From Phenylobacterium aquaticum (lineage in GTDB: Bacteria; Pseudomonadota; Alphaproteobacteria; Caulobacterales; Caulobacteraceae), in assembly GCF_022695515.1 (NCBI RefSeq), contig NZ_JALDPT010000015.1:50745-114744 (forward strand): a DNA stretch of 64,000 bases, read 5' to 3'. The notes beneath the pieces were generated by a model. It did no database searches. It was not told the origin of the DNA and worked only from the letters and a program-made list of their open reading frames with translations. Below, one piece after another: positions 7,551 to 15,124 of this stretch. A program made the position numbers and the translations under genes. How positions within the stretch are numbered: the stretch's first letter is position 1; each line of letters begins with the position of its first letter.

Positions 7551-7817
7551 ATGGCTGACGCTCAAGTCACCTGCATCAACAAGCTGCCGCGCAACAACAC
7601 CCACGAAGGCATCACCCATCTGGGTGGCACCGGATGGAAGTGGACCCGGCAGCAGGTCATCGACTCCATCGAGGCGAAGTCCAACACGTTCTACACGCTC
7701 GTCGGCGGCAAGCGCGCCAACGTCGAGGTCATCAACGGCCCCAACGGCAAGTACCTGCGTACCCGCGCCGACGGCACGCTGAACGACAACCTCCTGTCCC
7801 TGCCCGAATGCGCCTGA
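7551..7817 (+). CDS. DUF3892 domain protein (88 aa)
   Basis: An 88-residue protein beginning QVTCINKLPR, with HEGITHLGG, GWKWTRQQVIDSI, FYTLVGGKRANVEV, YLRTRADG and ending NLLSLPEC. This is the DUF3892 pattern, a small family of unknown function in which the terminal LLSLPxC is characteristic. The start has a weak site (cgagaaa). It is the last of three adjacent small genes (7191, 7383, 7551), with a 72-base gap from the microprotein. Confidence 0.8.
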   Translation: MADAQVTCINKLPRNNTHEGITHLGGTGWKWTRQQVIDSIEAKSNTFYTLVGGKRANVEVINGPNGKYLRTRADGTLNDNLLSLPECA

Positions 7818-7848
7818 ACAGGTGGCCGGCGCTTCGCGCGCCGGCCAC

Positions 7849-8298
7849 CTACCGCACGTCTGCCGGAAAGCGCTCCTTCGCGGACATGCCGAGGAATTCG
7901 TCGAGAGCCGAGAGCGTGACGCTAGTCGGCTTCCACTCCCCGCGCTCCCAGCGCAGCCAGGTGCCTGGATCGACCCCCGTCTCTTCGGCCGCGCGCTCCA
8001 CGCTCAGTCCCCTGCGCCGCCGTTCGGCGAGCAATGCCTCAGCCAAGTTCGTCGGTTCGGTCCAGGGCTCGTAGCCCAGCAGGTCAACGATCGCCGGATA
8101 GGCCCGAACGAATGGCAACCGTTCATCGCGCTCCCACCACATGAGCGTCTTCGGGTCCGTCCCGAGGCGCTCCGCCGCCTCCTTCATCTGGAGGCCGAGC
8201 TCGCGCCGCCTCCGGCGAAGCCGCGCGCCGAGCGAGTCGCCCTGATCCCGGAGCAGCTCGGGCTTGAACGCCTGCAGGTGGATCGGAAGGCCCGGCAT
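7849..8298 (-). CDS. Regulator with two tandem XRE helix-turn-helix domains
   Basis: A predicted DNA-binding protein of 149 residues. The first HTH runs [20 protein letters not shown] to WERDERLPF, the second LAEALLAERRRRGLSVERAA to WERGEWKP. Each has the XRE hallmark of an LG-LS-helix pair followed by W-x-RWERG. A start at 8322 is possible, but that would lie in comM-derived sequence, and no good ribosome site exists for either. It stands at the edge of the accessory block and reads away from the comM junction, as expected of an element regulator. Confidence 0.75.
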   Translation of the reverse strand: MPGLPIHLQAFKPELLRDQGDSLGARLRRRRRELGLQMKEAAERLGTDPKTLMWWERDERLPFVRAYPAIVDLLGYEPWTEPTNLAEALLAERRRRGLSVERAAEETGVDPGTWLRWERGEWKPTSVTLSALDEFLGMSAKERFPADVR

Positions 8299-8314
8299 CA
8301 ACAAAGCACCGCAC

Positions 8315-8815
8315 CCATGCAAGTGCGGCCATGGCGGGGCCGGTCGCGGCCATTGCGGCCGGGCGCCGCGCTGCCAGGTCGACTATCAGGCCAAGGTCTC
8401 CGGCCCGTTCATGGACCGCATAGACCTGCAGATCGAGGTCCCGCCGGTCACCGCCGCCGACCTGGCCCTGCCCGCCCCGGCCGAGGGCACGGCCGAAGCC
8501 GCCGCGCGGGTGGCCGCCGCCCGCGAGCTGCAGGCCGAACGCGCGGCCAAGGCCGACGACGCCCGCGCCACGCCCTTGAACGCCCGGGCCGAGGGGGACT
8601 GGCTGGAGACCATCGCCGACCTCGATCCCCCCGCCCGCGCCCTGCTGGCCCAGGCCGCGGAGGCCGGGGGCCTCACCGCCCGCGGCTGGACCCGGACCCT
8701 GCGGCTGGCCCGCACCATCGCCGACCTCGAAGGCTCGGGCGGGGTGCGGCGCATCCATGTGGCGGAGGCCCTGATCTATCGACGGGTGGGCGCCATGGCG
8801 GGGGTGTCGGCCTAA
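8315..8815 (+). pseudogene. comM: comM 3' fragment (YifB-type Mg-chelatase-like AAA ATPase), truncated by the accessory block
   Basis: The frame from about PCKCG (8315) encodes the C-terminal part of ComM: CGRAPRC, then DYQAKVSGPFMDRIDLQIEV, the variable arm, then ARGWTRTLRLARTIADLEG and HVAEALIYRR. About 166 residues remain of a protein usually near 510; the nucleotide-binding core is absent. ComM is a hexameric helicase that aids branch migration during natural transformation, and the gene is a known island insertion site (for example AbaR in Acinetobacter). The stop overlaps the convergent P450 stop. No start codon with a ribosome site is present, so the fragment is probably silent. Confidence 0.85.
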
Positions 8816-9984
8816 GCGGCCGCCCGCACGAACCGGGTCGGCAGGGTCTTGAAGCCCTGCAGGACATTGTTGCGGATCCGTTTGGCGGGGCCCGTCTCGA
8901 TCCGCTCGACCTGGCGGACCAGGGCTTGAAGCAGGATCTCCATCTCCAGGCGCGCAAGGTGCATGCCGACGCAGGTGTGCGCCCCGTGGCCCCACCCGAC
9001 ATGATCACGCGGGTTGCGGGTCACATCGAAACGGTCCGGATCCGCATAGTGGCGCTCGTCACGATTGGCGCTGGCATAGAGGACGAGGACCCTCTCCCCT
9101 TGGGGGATGGTGACCTCGCCCACCGGATAGGCCTCGGCGGCCAGGCGCGTGAAGCCGCGCAGGGGAGAGCCGATCCTCACGGACTCGTTCACGACGCCCG
9201 GTATGAGGGCGGGATCGGCGCGCACCTGGTCATAGGCGCCCGGGGTGGTCGCCAGCCGCCAGACCATCTCCCCCACCGCCAGGATCGTCGTATCCAGGGC
9301 GGGGCCGACATAGTCGATGACCATGGCCTGGGCCTCGGCCTGCGAGATATCGCCCCGCTCGGCGGCCTCGAACAGCCGGTCGGCCCAGCCTCCCGGCGTG
9401 ACGCTGCTGCGCGACAGGCCGCGCACATAGCGCCCCAGGTCGAGCACGCGGGGCATGGCGGCGATCCCGCGGGCGTTCATGACACCCAGCGCATCGAAGG
9501 TCGCCGCCGCCCAGCGCAACATGTTCTTTCGCCCGGCCGCGTTCAGCCCGACCAGTTCGGCGACCACGGTCACCGGCAGGTGCGCCGCGAACCGGCTCAT
9601 GGCGTCGAAGCGCTCCAGCCCGGACAAGGCCGCCACCAGCTGTTCGGCCTCGGCCTCGAGGCGCGGTCGGAGCGCCTTCAGAGGGCCCGGCATCACGGGC
9701 TGAATCAGGGTCAGGCGGCGTCGGGCGTGCGTCTCGCCGTCGCTGGTCAGGGTGATGGGGTTCTCGGCGCTGTTCACGAGGTCATTGGCCGCGACGCCCC
9801 GGCCGCTGACCAGGATGTCGTCGGCCCGGAGCGCCGCGCGCACATCTTCGAAGCGGCCCAGCAGCCACAGGCCGCGCCTCGGCGACCATACCGCGGGGCC
9901 CGCATCTCGGATTCGGCGATAGGCCGGATAGGGATCGGATATCGCGGTCGCGCCGTACAGATCGCCCTGAAAGATAGGCCTCAT
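8812..9984 (-). CDS. Cytochrome P450
   Basis: A 390-residue soluble bacterial P450 monooxygenase. The heme loop is GWGHGAHTCVGMHLAR (Cys338), the ExxR motif is ESVR, and the I-helix motif is GPALDTT, where the usual AGxxT glycine is shifted to G-P-A. A PERF-like DRFDVTR is present. The start is ATG 9984 with GGAGGGG just upstream; the ATG at 9996 would overlap that ribosome site. No ferredoxin or reductase gene is adjacent. Upstream are two palindromes (9999-10016 and 10085-10104) typical of TetR-family operators, so substrate-induced control is likely. The substrate is unknown. Confidence 0.93.
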   Translation of the reverse strand: MRPIFQGDLYGATAISDPYPAYRRIRDAGPAVWSPRRGLWLLGRFEDVRAALRADDILVSGRGVAANDLVNSAENPITLTSDGETHARRRLTLIQPVMPGPLKALRPRLEAEAEQLVAALSGLERFDAMSRFAAHLPVTVVAELVGLNAAGRKNMLRWAAATFDALGVMNARGIAAMPRVLDLGRYVRGLSRSSVTPGGWADRLFEAAERGDISQAEAQAMVIDYVGPALDTTILAVGEMVWRLATTPGAYDQVRADPALIPGVVNESVRIGSPLRGFTRLAAEAYPVGEVTIPQGERVLVLYASANRDERHYADPDRFDVTRNPRDHVGWGHGAHTCVGMHLARLEMEILLQALVRQVERIETGPAKRIRNNVLQGFKTLPTRFVRAAA

Positions 9985-9998
9985 CCGCCCCTCCATTT

Positions 9999-10016
9999 AA
10001 TGACCATATGGTCATT
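9999..10016. promoter_or_regulatory. 18-bp palindromic operator upstream of the P450 gene
   Basis: The perfect palindrome aatgaccatatggtcatt is centred 24 bases upstream of the P450 start, overlapping its leader or promoter. The size and symmetry suit a TetR-type repressor. No such regulator gene is adjacent. Confidence 0.6.
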
Positions 10017-10084
10017 ATGCAGGGCCGAGAGACAAGAGGATTTGTTGTGGGCCGCATATTTGATGAGGTCATAAGCGGATATCG

Positions 10085-10104
10085 ATATGACCATCACGTC
10101 ATAT
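10085..10104. promoter_or_regulatory. Second operator-like inverted repeat upstream of the P450 gene
   Basis: Arms atatgac and gtcatat are separated by 6 bases. The half-site TGACCAT is shared with the palindrome at 9999-10016, about 90 bases away. Two related sites suggest cooperative or looped repression. Confidence 0.5.
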
Positions 10105-10160
10105 TGGATCGATCACGCGCCTGAAGAACTGTAGGCCGCCACATTCGGCCCTGCCCTTTT

Positions 10161-11357
10161 TCAGGGCGTGCGGCCCTCGAGCCAGGCCGCCAGTTCCGCG
10201 TCCCAGCCATAGACGTCCGGGCGGAACAGCACCCCGCCCATCACGTCGGGAACGACGGTGCGATAGACCACGAACAGCGGCAGGTGCTGATCCAGGTCCA
10301 CCCGACGCGTGTCCCCCTTGGCGATGGCGGCGGCGATGGCGGCGTCGTCCCAGCCCTGGGCCTTCAAAAGCGCCACAGCCAGCTCCCTGGGCTTCTCCAG
10401 GCGCATGCAGCCGTGGCTCAGGGCGCGGCGCGGCCGGGCGAAGGCGCTCTTGGCGGGGGTGTCGTGCAGATAGACGCCGAACGGACTGTCGAGGTCGAAT
10501 TTCACCTGGCCCAGCGAGTTCTCCGGCCCCGGGGCCTGCACCAGCCGGCCGTTCGCCCAGACGAAATCGTGCTTGGCCAGATAGCCGGGCTCCCGCGCCT
10601 CGCGCGGCATGAGCTCGGCCTTGGTGATCGAGAGCGGCACGTTCCAGGGCGGATTGATCACCACCGTCTCCAGCGCCGAGGCGAAGATCGGGGTCTCGTG
10701 CTTGGTGTCACCGACCACCACGCGCATGGTCAGGCTGGCCTGTCCCCCCTGGTACAGGACGGCCTCGGCCGAGGCGATGTCGACCTCCAGCCGGTCGGCG
10801 GGCATCACCGCCGGCAGCCAGCGGGCCCGCTCCAGATTGGCCTCGATCTGGGCGACCCGCGCGGCGGGCGGAATGTCCAGTTCGGCCCGCACCGCCTTGC
10901 CCAGCACCCCGTCGGGCTCCAGGCCATGGCGGAACTGATAGCTCGCCAGGGCCGCGGCCAGGTCGGCGTCGAACAGGTTCGGATCCGCCGGCGCGATGGC
11001 GGGGCCGTAGCCCTCCGCCTGCAGGCGCTCCCGCAGGGCGAGGACCGCCGGCCCGCTGGCGCCGAGGCGCAGGGCCCGTCCGGGCGGCAGGCTCGACCAG
11101 CTCATCCCCGCATAGCGCTGGGCGGCGGCGCGCAGGGCCAGGGTCGCCGGATCGTTGGGGTCCAGGACGGCGCCCTCGGGCGGGACCAGGGCCCAGAGGC
11201 GGTTGATCTCGGCCGGACGGACCGTCGCGGTCTGGGAAAGGACCGGTGGGGTCTGGGAAAGGTCCGGTGGGATCGCGGGCGCCACAGGAGCCTGGGCGCG
11301 CGCGCCGACCGCCAGCGCCAGGCCCAGCGCCAGCATCGCCCCGGACAAGCGGTTCAT
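10161..11357 (-). CDS. L,D-transpeptidase (YcbB/YkuD type) with peptidoglycan-binding domain
   Basis: A periplasmic enzyme of 398 residues that forms 3-3 peptidoglycan cross-links or anchors proteins to the wall. It has a signal peptide (residues 1-22, cleavage near ARA-QA), a Pro/Gln-rich linker with a short repeat (PPDLSQTPPVLSQT), a PG_binding_1-like segment (GPAVLALRERL to YQFRHGLEPDGVLGKAV), then the YkuD catalytic domain with SHGCMRLEKP, where the Cys is the nucleophile. The start overlaps the end of the upstream lipoprotein gene (ATGA, 11354-11357). It is part of a three-gene minus-strand operon with 11354-11887 and 11887-12666. Confidence 0.92.
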   Translation of the reverse strand: MNRLSGAMLALGLALAVGARAQAPVAPAIPPDLSQTPPVLSQTATVRPAEINRLWALVPPEGAVLDPNDPATLALRAAAQRYAGMSWSSLPPGRALRLGASGPAVLALRERLQAEGYGPAIAPADPNLFDADLAAALASYQFRHGLEPDGVLGKAVRAELDIPPAARVAQIEANLERARWLPAVMPADRLEVDIASAEAVLYQGGQASLTMRVVVGDTKHETPIFASALETVVINPPWNVPLSITKAELMPREAREPGYLAKHDFVWANGRLVQAPGPENSLGQVKFDLDSPFGVYLHDTPAKSAFARPRRALSHGCMRLEKPRELAVALLKAQGWDDAAIAAAIAKGDTRRVDLDQHLPLFVVYRTVVPDVMGGVLFRPDVYGWDAELAAWLEGRTP

Positions 11358-11887
11358 CGGTCGGCCGGCGCCTGGGGCGAACAGCCGTGCGCCTGGGCCA
11401 CGCCCTTGAGATAGGCGCGGCGCACAATGCCGGCCAGCACATAGGCGCGCAGGTCGCGATCGCGGGTCTCGGCCCCCGACAACCAGCGAACCACGCCGCG
11501 GAACGGCAGGCCCACCGCGTCGCGGATCGCGCCCCCGACCAGGGCGCCCGCCATATTGTTCAGCGAGTTCACGGACTCCGGATTGTCGACGTCCTGGCCC
11601 AGGACCATGTCGAGCTCGGCGATGCGATTGGCGAGACCGGCGCAGGTGGCCGGCTCCGGCGTCGCATAAGGGGCCGCCCGCGCCGACATCAGGGCCGGCG
11701 AGGGATCGACCCGCATCACGCTCAGATCGCGGAGCGGCTGGGTGAAGGCCTGATCGATCGCCCCGGCCTCGGGGGCGCCGGAGGCCGTGGGCGCAGGGCG
11801 CGGCGACGCGGGCTTGGCGGGCGCGGTGGCGCAGCCGGCCAGGGCCAGCAGGATCAGGACCGCGGCGGGGGCGGGGTGACGGGTCAT
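11354..11887 (-). CDS. Putative lipoprotein of unknown function
   Basis: A 177-residue protein with a lipoprotein signal: hydrophobic VLILLALAGC with the lipobox Cys at about residue 19. An Ala/Pro-rich linker and an alpha-helical domain follow (LANRIAELDMVLGQDVDNPES, AYVLAGIVRRAYLKG). It resembles hypothetical proteins found beside L,D-transpeptidase genes in Caulobacterales, from memory only. It overlaps the transpeptidase start by 4 bases and its own start overlaps the SDR stop, so all three are probably co-translated. Confidence 0.78.
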   Translation of the reverse strand: MTRHPAPAAVLILLALAGCATAPAKPASPRPAPTASGAPEAGAIDQAFTQPLRDLSVMRVDPSPALMSARAAPYATPEPATCAGLANRIAELDMVLGQDVDNPESVNSLNNMAGALVGGAIRDAVGLPFRGVVRWLSGAETRDRDLRAYVLAGIVRRAYLKGVAQAHGCSPQAPADR

Positions 11888-12666
11888 CAGACGGCGTGCA
11901 TGCCGCCGTCCACGGCGAAGACCGCCCCGTTCAGATAGACGGCGTCGTCGGAGCCCAGGAAGGCCACCAGCCGGGCCACCTCCTCCGGCGTGCCATACCG
12001 CCCGACCGGGATCGTCTGGGCGAACTGGTCATGCGCCTTCTGCGGGCCGGCCGGGGCGACGCCGCCCTCGATGGAGCGCATCATCCGGCTCTCGATCGGG
12101 CCCGGATTGACCGTGTTGACGCGCACCCCATGGGCCGCCCATTCCGCCGCGGCCGAACGGGTCAGGCCGATCACCGCATGCTTGGAGGCGACATAGGCCG
12201 ATAGGCCCGGCGAGCCGATCAGACCGGCGACGCTCGACATGTTGATGATCGCCCCGCCCTCCTGGGCGACCATGATCGGGATGATGTGCTTCATGCCCAG
12301 GAAGACCCCCGTGACATTGACCGCCATCACCCGCTGGAACTCGGCCAGGGGATAGTCGGGGATGGTCTTCACCACCCCCTCGATCCCGGCGTTGTTGAAG
12401 AAGATGTCGATGCGGCCGAAGGACTTGCGCGCCAGGTCGACATAGTCGGCGACCTGAGCCTCGTCGGTCACGTCGGCCTCCAGGGTGACCAGGCTGGCGG
12501 CCTCGCCGCAGACCTCGATCAGCGGCTTGAAGGAGACGCCGGGCCGATCGACGGCCGCGACGGACGCGCCACGGTCCAGCATCAGCTTGACGGTCGCCGC
12601 CCCGATCGCTCCGGCCGCGCCGGTCACCACGGCCACCTTGCCGGCCAGATCGTTTCGCTCGCCCAT
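11887..12666 (-). CDS. SDR family oxidoreductase
   Basis: A 259-residue short-chain dehydrogenase/reductase. It has the cofactor motif TGAAGAIG (TGxxxGxG), NNAG (residues about 90-93), the catalytic Ser in NMSSVAGL, the YVASK Tyr-x3-Lys pair and a terminal AVDGG. Asp at the end of beta-2 (AAVDRPG) favours NAD(H). The ribosome site aggagg lies about 8 bases upstream. It is first in the operon with the lipoprotein and the transpeptidase; the substrate cannot be deduced. Confidence 0.9.
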   Translation of the reverse strand: MGERNDLAGKVAVVTGAAGAIGAATVKLMLDRGASVAAVDRPGVSFKPLIEVCGEAASLVTLEADVTDEAQVADYVDLARKSFGRIDIFFNNAGIEGVVKTIPDYPLAEFQRVMAVNVTGVFLGMKHIIPIMVAQEGGAIINMSSVAGLIGSPGLSAYVASKHAVIGLTRSAAAEWAAHGVRVNTVNPGPIESRMMRSIEGGVAPAGPQKAHDQFAQTIPVGRYGTPEEVARLVAFLGSDDAVYLNGAVFAVDGGMHAV

Positions 12667-12751
12667 GGCTTGTCCTCCTCAGTCTGCCGGCCGCCGCGCC
12701 GGTCGTTAGACACAGAATGAGGACAGGGCCGCTCGCCCGCCTTGAACCAGA

Positions 12752-13192
12752 TCAAGTCTCCGGTCGCGGCGGCCCGACGGTTCGCCGGTCGCGCCGGAAC
12801 ATCCAGGCGCCCACCGCCAGCGCGCCCAGCACCAGATAGCTCCAGATCACCAGGCCGCGGAAATAGGCCAGCGTCCGCACGCCCCGGTCCACCGCGATGG
12901 CGATATGGGTCATGACCGCCAGCAGCTGAAAGGCGGCGGCGAACAGCAGCCAGTTGCGGTCGGTGGTCATGGCCAGGACGGCCAGCAGGACCAGAAAGGC
13001 CACGTCGACCAGGAACACGCCCCACTGCGGGTCGATCAGGTCGTTCCGATAGGCCAGGGGGGTGAGGATCCAGGCCAGCACATTGGCCACGGCCACCCAC
13101 CGCTCGGGCCGCCCGCCGCGCCACAGGGCGAAGCCGGAGACCAGAAGCATGGACAGGGTCCAGATCTGTTGGGCGGGGGTGACGAAGACCAA
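12752..13192 (-). CDS. Small integral membrane protein
   Basis: A 146-residue hydrophobic protein with about five predicted membrane segments (near WTLSMLLVSGFALW, WVAVANVLAWILTPLAY, FLVDVAFLVLLAVLA, LLFAAAFQLLAVMTHIAIA and VIWSYLVLGALAVGAW). TTG 13192 is preferred because GAGGG lies 7 bases upstream; an upstream TTG at 13246 would add 18 residues. It lies downstream of the 13251-13604 gene in the same direction. No family was recognised. Confidence 0.65.
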   Translation of the reverse strand: MVFVTPAQQIWTLSMLLVSGFALWRGGRPERWVAVANVLAWILTPLAYRNDLIDPQWGVFLVDVAFLVLLAVLAMTTDRNWLLFAAAFQLLAVMTHIAIAVDRGVRTLAYFRGLVIWSYLVLGALAVGAWMFRRDRRTVGPPRPET

Positions 13193-13250
13193 GAGGGGAC
13201 CCTCAGGCGCGAGCCCGAAGGTCCCCCATCTTGGGGCGATCCGCAATCGC

Positions 13251-13604
13251 TCAGGCGACCCGATCGGCGACCGATCGCAGGCTTCGCTCGGCCTCCATGC
13301 TGGGCGGCTTGGGCAGGGAGTCGCCGTACATCACGGCCCCCAGGCCGATCTGCTTCTGGGCGACGCTCAGTTCGCGGTGGGTCTCGCAGATCGCGCGCCG
13401 GGCCTGGGCCAGCGCCGCATAGGCCTCGCTCGCCCGCTCCACGGCCTGCTGGCCGATCAGGGCCGAGAGGCCGGCTTCCTGGCGCAGGCCAGGCATCAGG
13501 CCGGCGAGCTGGGCGGCCTTGGCCAGGGCCGCGTCAATGGCCCCTTCGGCCTCGAACAGGCTGGCGGCCACCTGGTCGGCGATAAGACGACGTTGCTTCA
13601 GCAT
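13251..13604 (-). CDS. Conserved helical protein of unknown function
   Basis: A 117-residue, alanine-rich, all-helical protein (LIADQVAASLFEAEGAIDAAL to ALAQARRAICETHREL), ending with a short charged tail. I recognise the style as a lineage-specific Caulobacterales protein but know no function. The ribosome site aggag lies upstream of ATG 13604, and a 17-base hairpin (13621-13637) lies just before it. Confidence 0.7.
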   Translation of the reverse strand: MLKQRRLIADQVAASLFEAEGAIDAALAKAAQLAGLMPGLRQEAGLSALIGQQAVERASEAYAALAQARRAICETHRELSVAQKQIGLGAVMYGDSLPKPPSMEAERSLRSVADRVA

Positions 13605-13620
13605 GAGAGATCTCCTGCAC

Positions 13621-13637
13621 GCCGGCCAGGGGCCGGC
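13621..13637 (-). promoter_or_regulatory. Leader hairpin before the 117-residue gene
   Basis: Arms gccggcc / ggccggc with a 3-base loop, a few bases upstream of the ribosome site. Possible translation control or the end of an upstream transcript. Confidence 0.35.
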
Positions 13638-13763
13638 GCGTTGTGGTCTTCGGGGTGGATGGAAACTCGCCGGAGCGAGATCTTCGGGAGCGCAGACTCC
13701 CTAAGCGTGGGGCGCGGCCCTAGGGGCTTGCGCGATAAAGGGATCGGGACATGAGGCGGCTCC

Positions 13764-13780
13764 CGCGCCGGACCGGCGCG
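13764..13780. terminator. Palindrome downstream of the LuxR-type gene
   Basis: Arms cgcgccgg / ccggcgcg around one base, 31 bases past the stop at 13811 on the minus strand. There is no U-tract. It may act as a Rho-dependent pause or a processing site. Confidence 0.35.
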
Positions 13781-13810
13781 TCAGGTGGAACGGACGTGAA
13801 GGGGATGGCG

Positions 13811-14587
13811 CTAGGCCAGGTCCTGCAAGGCGTGCAGCCCGGCCAGCACCGCGCCGAAGGCGAGCGCGGTCAGCACCGCGATGGCGCCGATCAGGCCCAG
13901 CCGGGACAGCGGGTCTAGAGCGTTTCGGCCCCGCCCCCGGGCTCCGGCTGAAAGCCCTCGTCCAGCAGCGCCCAGGTCATGCAGAGGATCTCCCGCAAGA
14001 CCATCTCCGGCGGCTTGAAACGTGAAAGCTTGCGGGTTCCGGACACCAGGTCCCGCGCCATGGCCGACTTGATGGGATCGCCGGCCAGGTCCGCCAGCTG
14101 ACGCTCCAGCTGGCTCCAGCTGAACGTCGGCATCGGAACCTCGTCCGTCGTCGGACCCGACCACCGCCGCTCGAAGGCCTCGACGTCCTGGCGCAGGGCC
14201 AGGGCCCGCCTCAGCGCCGATTGATGGTCCTGATCCATCTGGCCCAGGGCCAGGGGATCCACGTCCAGCAGGTTTCGAACCCAGTCGTCCATGAACCGCG
14301 TCTCCAGTTGCGATCTCATGGAACGCGTCCGCCCCGGCCCTGTCTGTCCTGATCGTGTCCTGTCCTGACGCGATCAGGACATGGCGGTCGAAGTCCGCGA
14401 GGCGGCGCGCCGCCTCGTAGCGGTCGCCGGCGCCCAGCTTGCGGCGGGCGCGGTCGCAATAGGTGTCGACGGAGGTCTTGGACATGCCCAGCTCGCGGGC
14501 GATCTGCTTGGAGCTCAGATGCCGGTCCACCAGGCGCAGACATTCGCGCTCTCGCGGCGTCAACAGAAGGACAGGGTCCCCTGACAT
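13811..14587 (-). CDS. LuxR-type HTH protein with C-terminal membrane anchor
   Basis: A 258-residue protein from ATG 14587 (an ATG at 14605 is also possible). The N-terminus is a LuxR-type helix-turn-helix: LTPRERECLRLVDRHLSSKQIARELG, then SKTSVDTYCDRARRKLG. The C-terminus has one membrane helix (LIGAIAVLTALAFGAVLAGLHAL). The roughly 150 residues between are Gly/Pro/Ala/Arg-rich and disordered in character. HTH plus C-terminal anchor is a layout I associate with Caulobacterales. A second gene (13915-14292) with stronger coding character lies wholly inside the linker in another frame. The phase difference does not fit the single-base losses seen elsewhere in the window. Confidence 0.65.
   Translation of the reverse strand: MSGDPVLLLTPRERECLRLVDRHLSSKQIARELGMSKTSVDTYCDRARRKLGAGDRYEAARRLADFDRHVLIASGQDTIRTDRAGADAFHEIATGDAVHGRLGSKPAGRGSPGPGPDGSGPSIGAEAGPGPAPGRRGLRAAVVGSDDGRGSDADVQLEPAGASAGGPGRRSHQVGHGAGPGVRNPQAFTFQAAGDGLAGDPLHDLGAAGRGLSAGARGRGRNALDPLSRLGLIGAIAVLTALAFGAVLAGLHALQDLA
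13915..14292 (-). CDS. Hypothetical protein nested inside the LuxR-type gene
   Basis: A 125-residue soluble protein (DDWVRNLLDVDPLALGQMDQDH, then FSWSQLERQLADLAGDP, then LREILCMTWALLDEGFQ). Codon third positions are strongly G/C and the composition is that of a normal folded protein, unlike the overlapping frame. ATG 14292 has GGAG 9 bases upstream; ATG 14319 is an alternative. The TAG stop lies just before the membrane helix encoded by the other frame. Function unknown. Either the genes truly overlap or the long LuxR-type frame is partly accidental. Confidence 0.6.
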   Translation of the reverse strand: MDDWVRNLLDVDPLALGQMDQDHQSALRRALALRQDVEAFERRWSGPTTDEVPMPTFSWSQLERQLADLAGDPIKSAMARDLVSGTRKLSRFKPPEMVLREILCMTWALLDEGFQPEPGGGAETL

Positions 14588-14700
14588 GTCTTGCGCCCCG
14601 CCCATAAGGCGAACAAGCTAGCGTTGCGCGCCCTTTGGCGTCCAGCGCCATGGTAAAGCCGGAATGCTGATCCATGGACGTGCTGGAAAGAGGAGGCCCT

Positions 14701-15087
14701 ATGCCCCTAGACGACGCACTGAGCCCGGATCCCGTCGACATGGCGATTGGCGCGCGGATCCGACTGCGGCGAAAATCCCTCGGCCTGACCCAGGGCGCCC
14801 TGGCCGGCCGGATCGGCGTGACCTTCCAGCAGGTGCAGAAATACGAGCGCGGCGCCAACCGGGTGTCCGGCTCGACCCTGGTCGCCGTAGCCCATGCCCT
14901 GGACACCACCGTCGGCTGGCTGGTCGGCGAGGAAAGCCCCGGCGACGGCGAGGCCGAGGCCCTGCTGCAGTCCCTGGCCACGCCGGGCGCGCTGGAGCTG
15001 CTGGAAGCCTATGCCGGCATCGACCGGTCCGGCGCCCGCCAGGCCCTGATCGCGCTCGCCCGCGAGATGGGCGCGCGCGGGGTTTGA
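14701..15087 (+). CDS. XRE-family transcriptional regulator
   Basis: A 128-residue DNA-binding protein. The HTH lies at about residues 15-75 (IGARIRLRRKSLGLTQGALAGRIGV, QVQKYERGANRVSGSTL), followed by a helical tail. This length and the QQVQKYERGxNRVS sequence are common in alphaproteobacterial regulators. ATG 14701 is preceded by agaggagg, so the in-frame ATG at 14674 is rejected. It lies just upstream of the ShkA-like kinase gene (gap 37 bases), and the two may be co-transcribed. Confidence 0.88.
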   Translation: MPLDDALSPDPVDMAIGARIRLRRKSLGLTQGALAGRIGVTFQQVQKYERGANRVSGSTLVAVAHALDTTVGWLVGEESPGDGEAEALLQSLATPGALELLEAYAGIDRSGARQALIALAREMGARGV

Positions 15088-15124
15088 CCCCCCGTTAAAC
15101 CCCGGCGCCCTAGATTGGGCGGCG

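Noticed and set aside
8295..8315. A Tn7-like end and 5-bp duplication at the comM junction
   Set aside because: Short matches such as aca and accgc occur here, but without the left end of the element they carry no weight.
13811..14605. Explaining the nested ORF as a single-base loss like those in other genes
   Set aside because: A lost base would shift the minus-strand phase by one in the opposite sense to the observed offset, and the outer frame resumes at the membrane helix.
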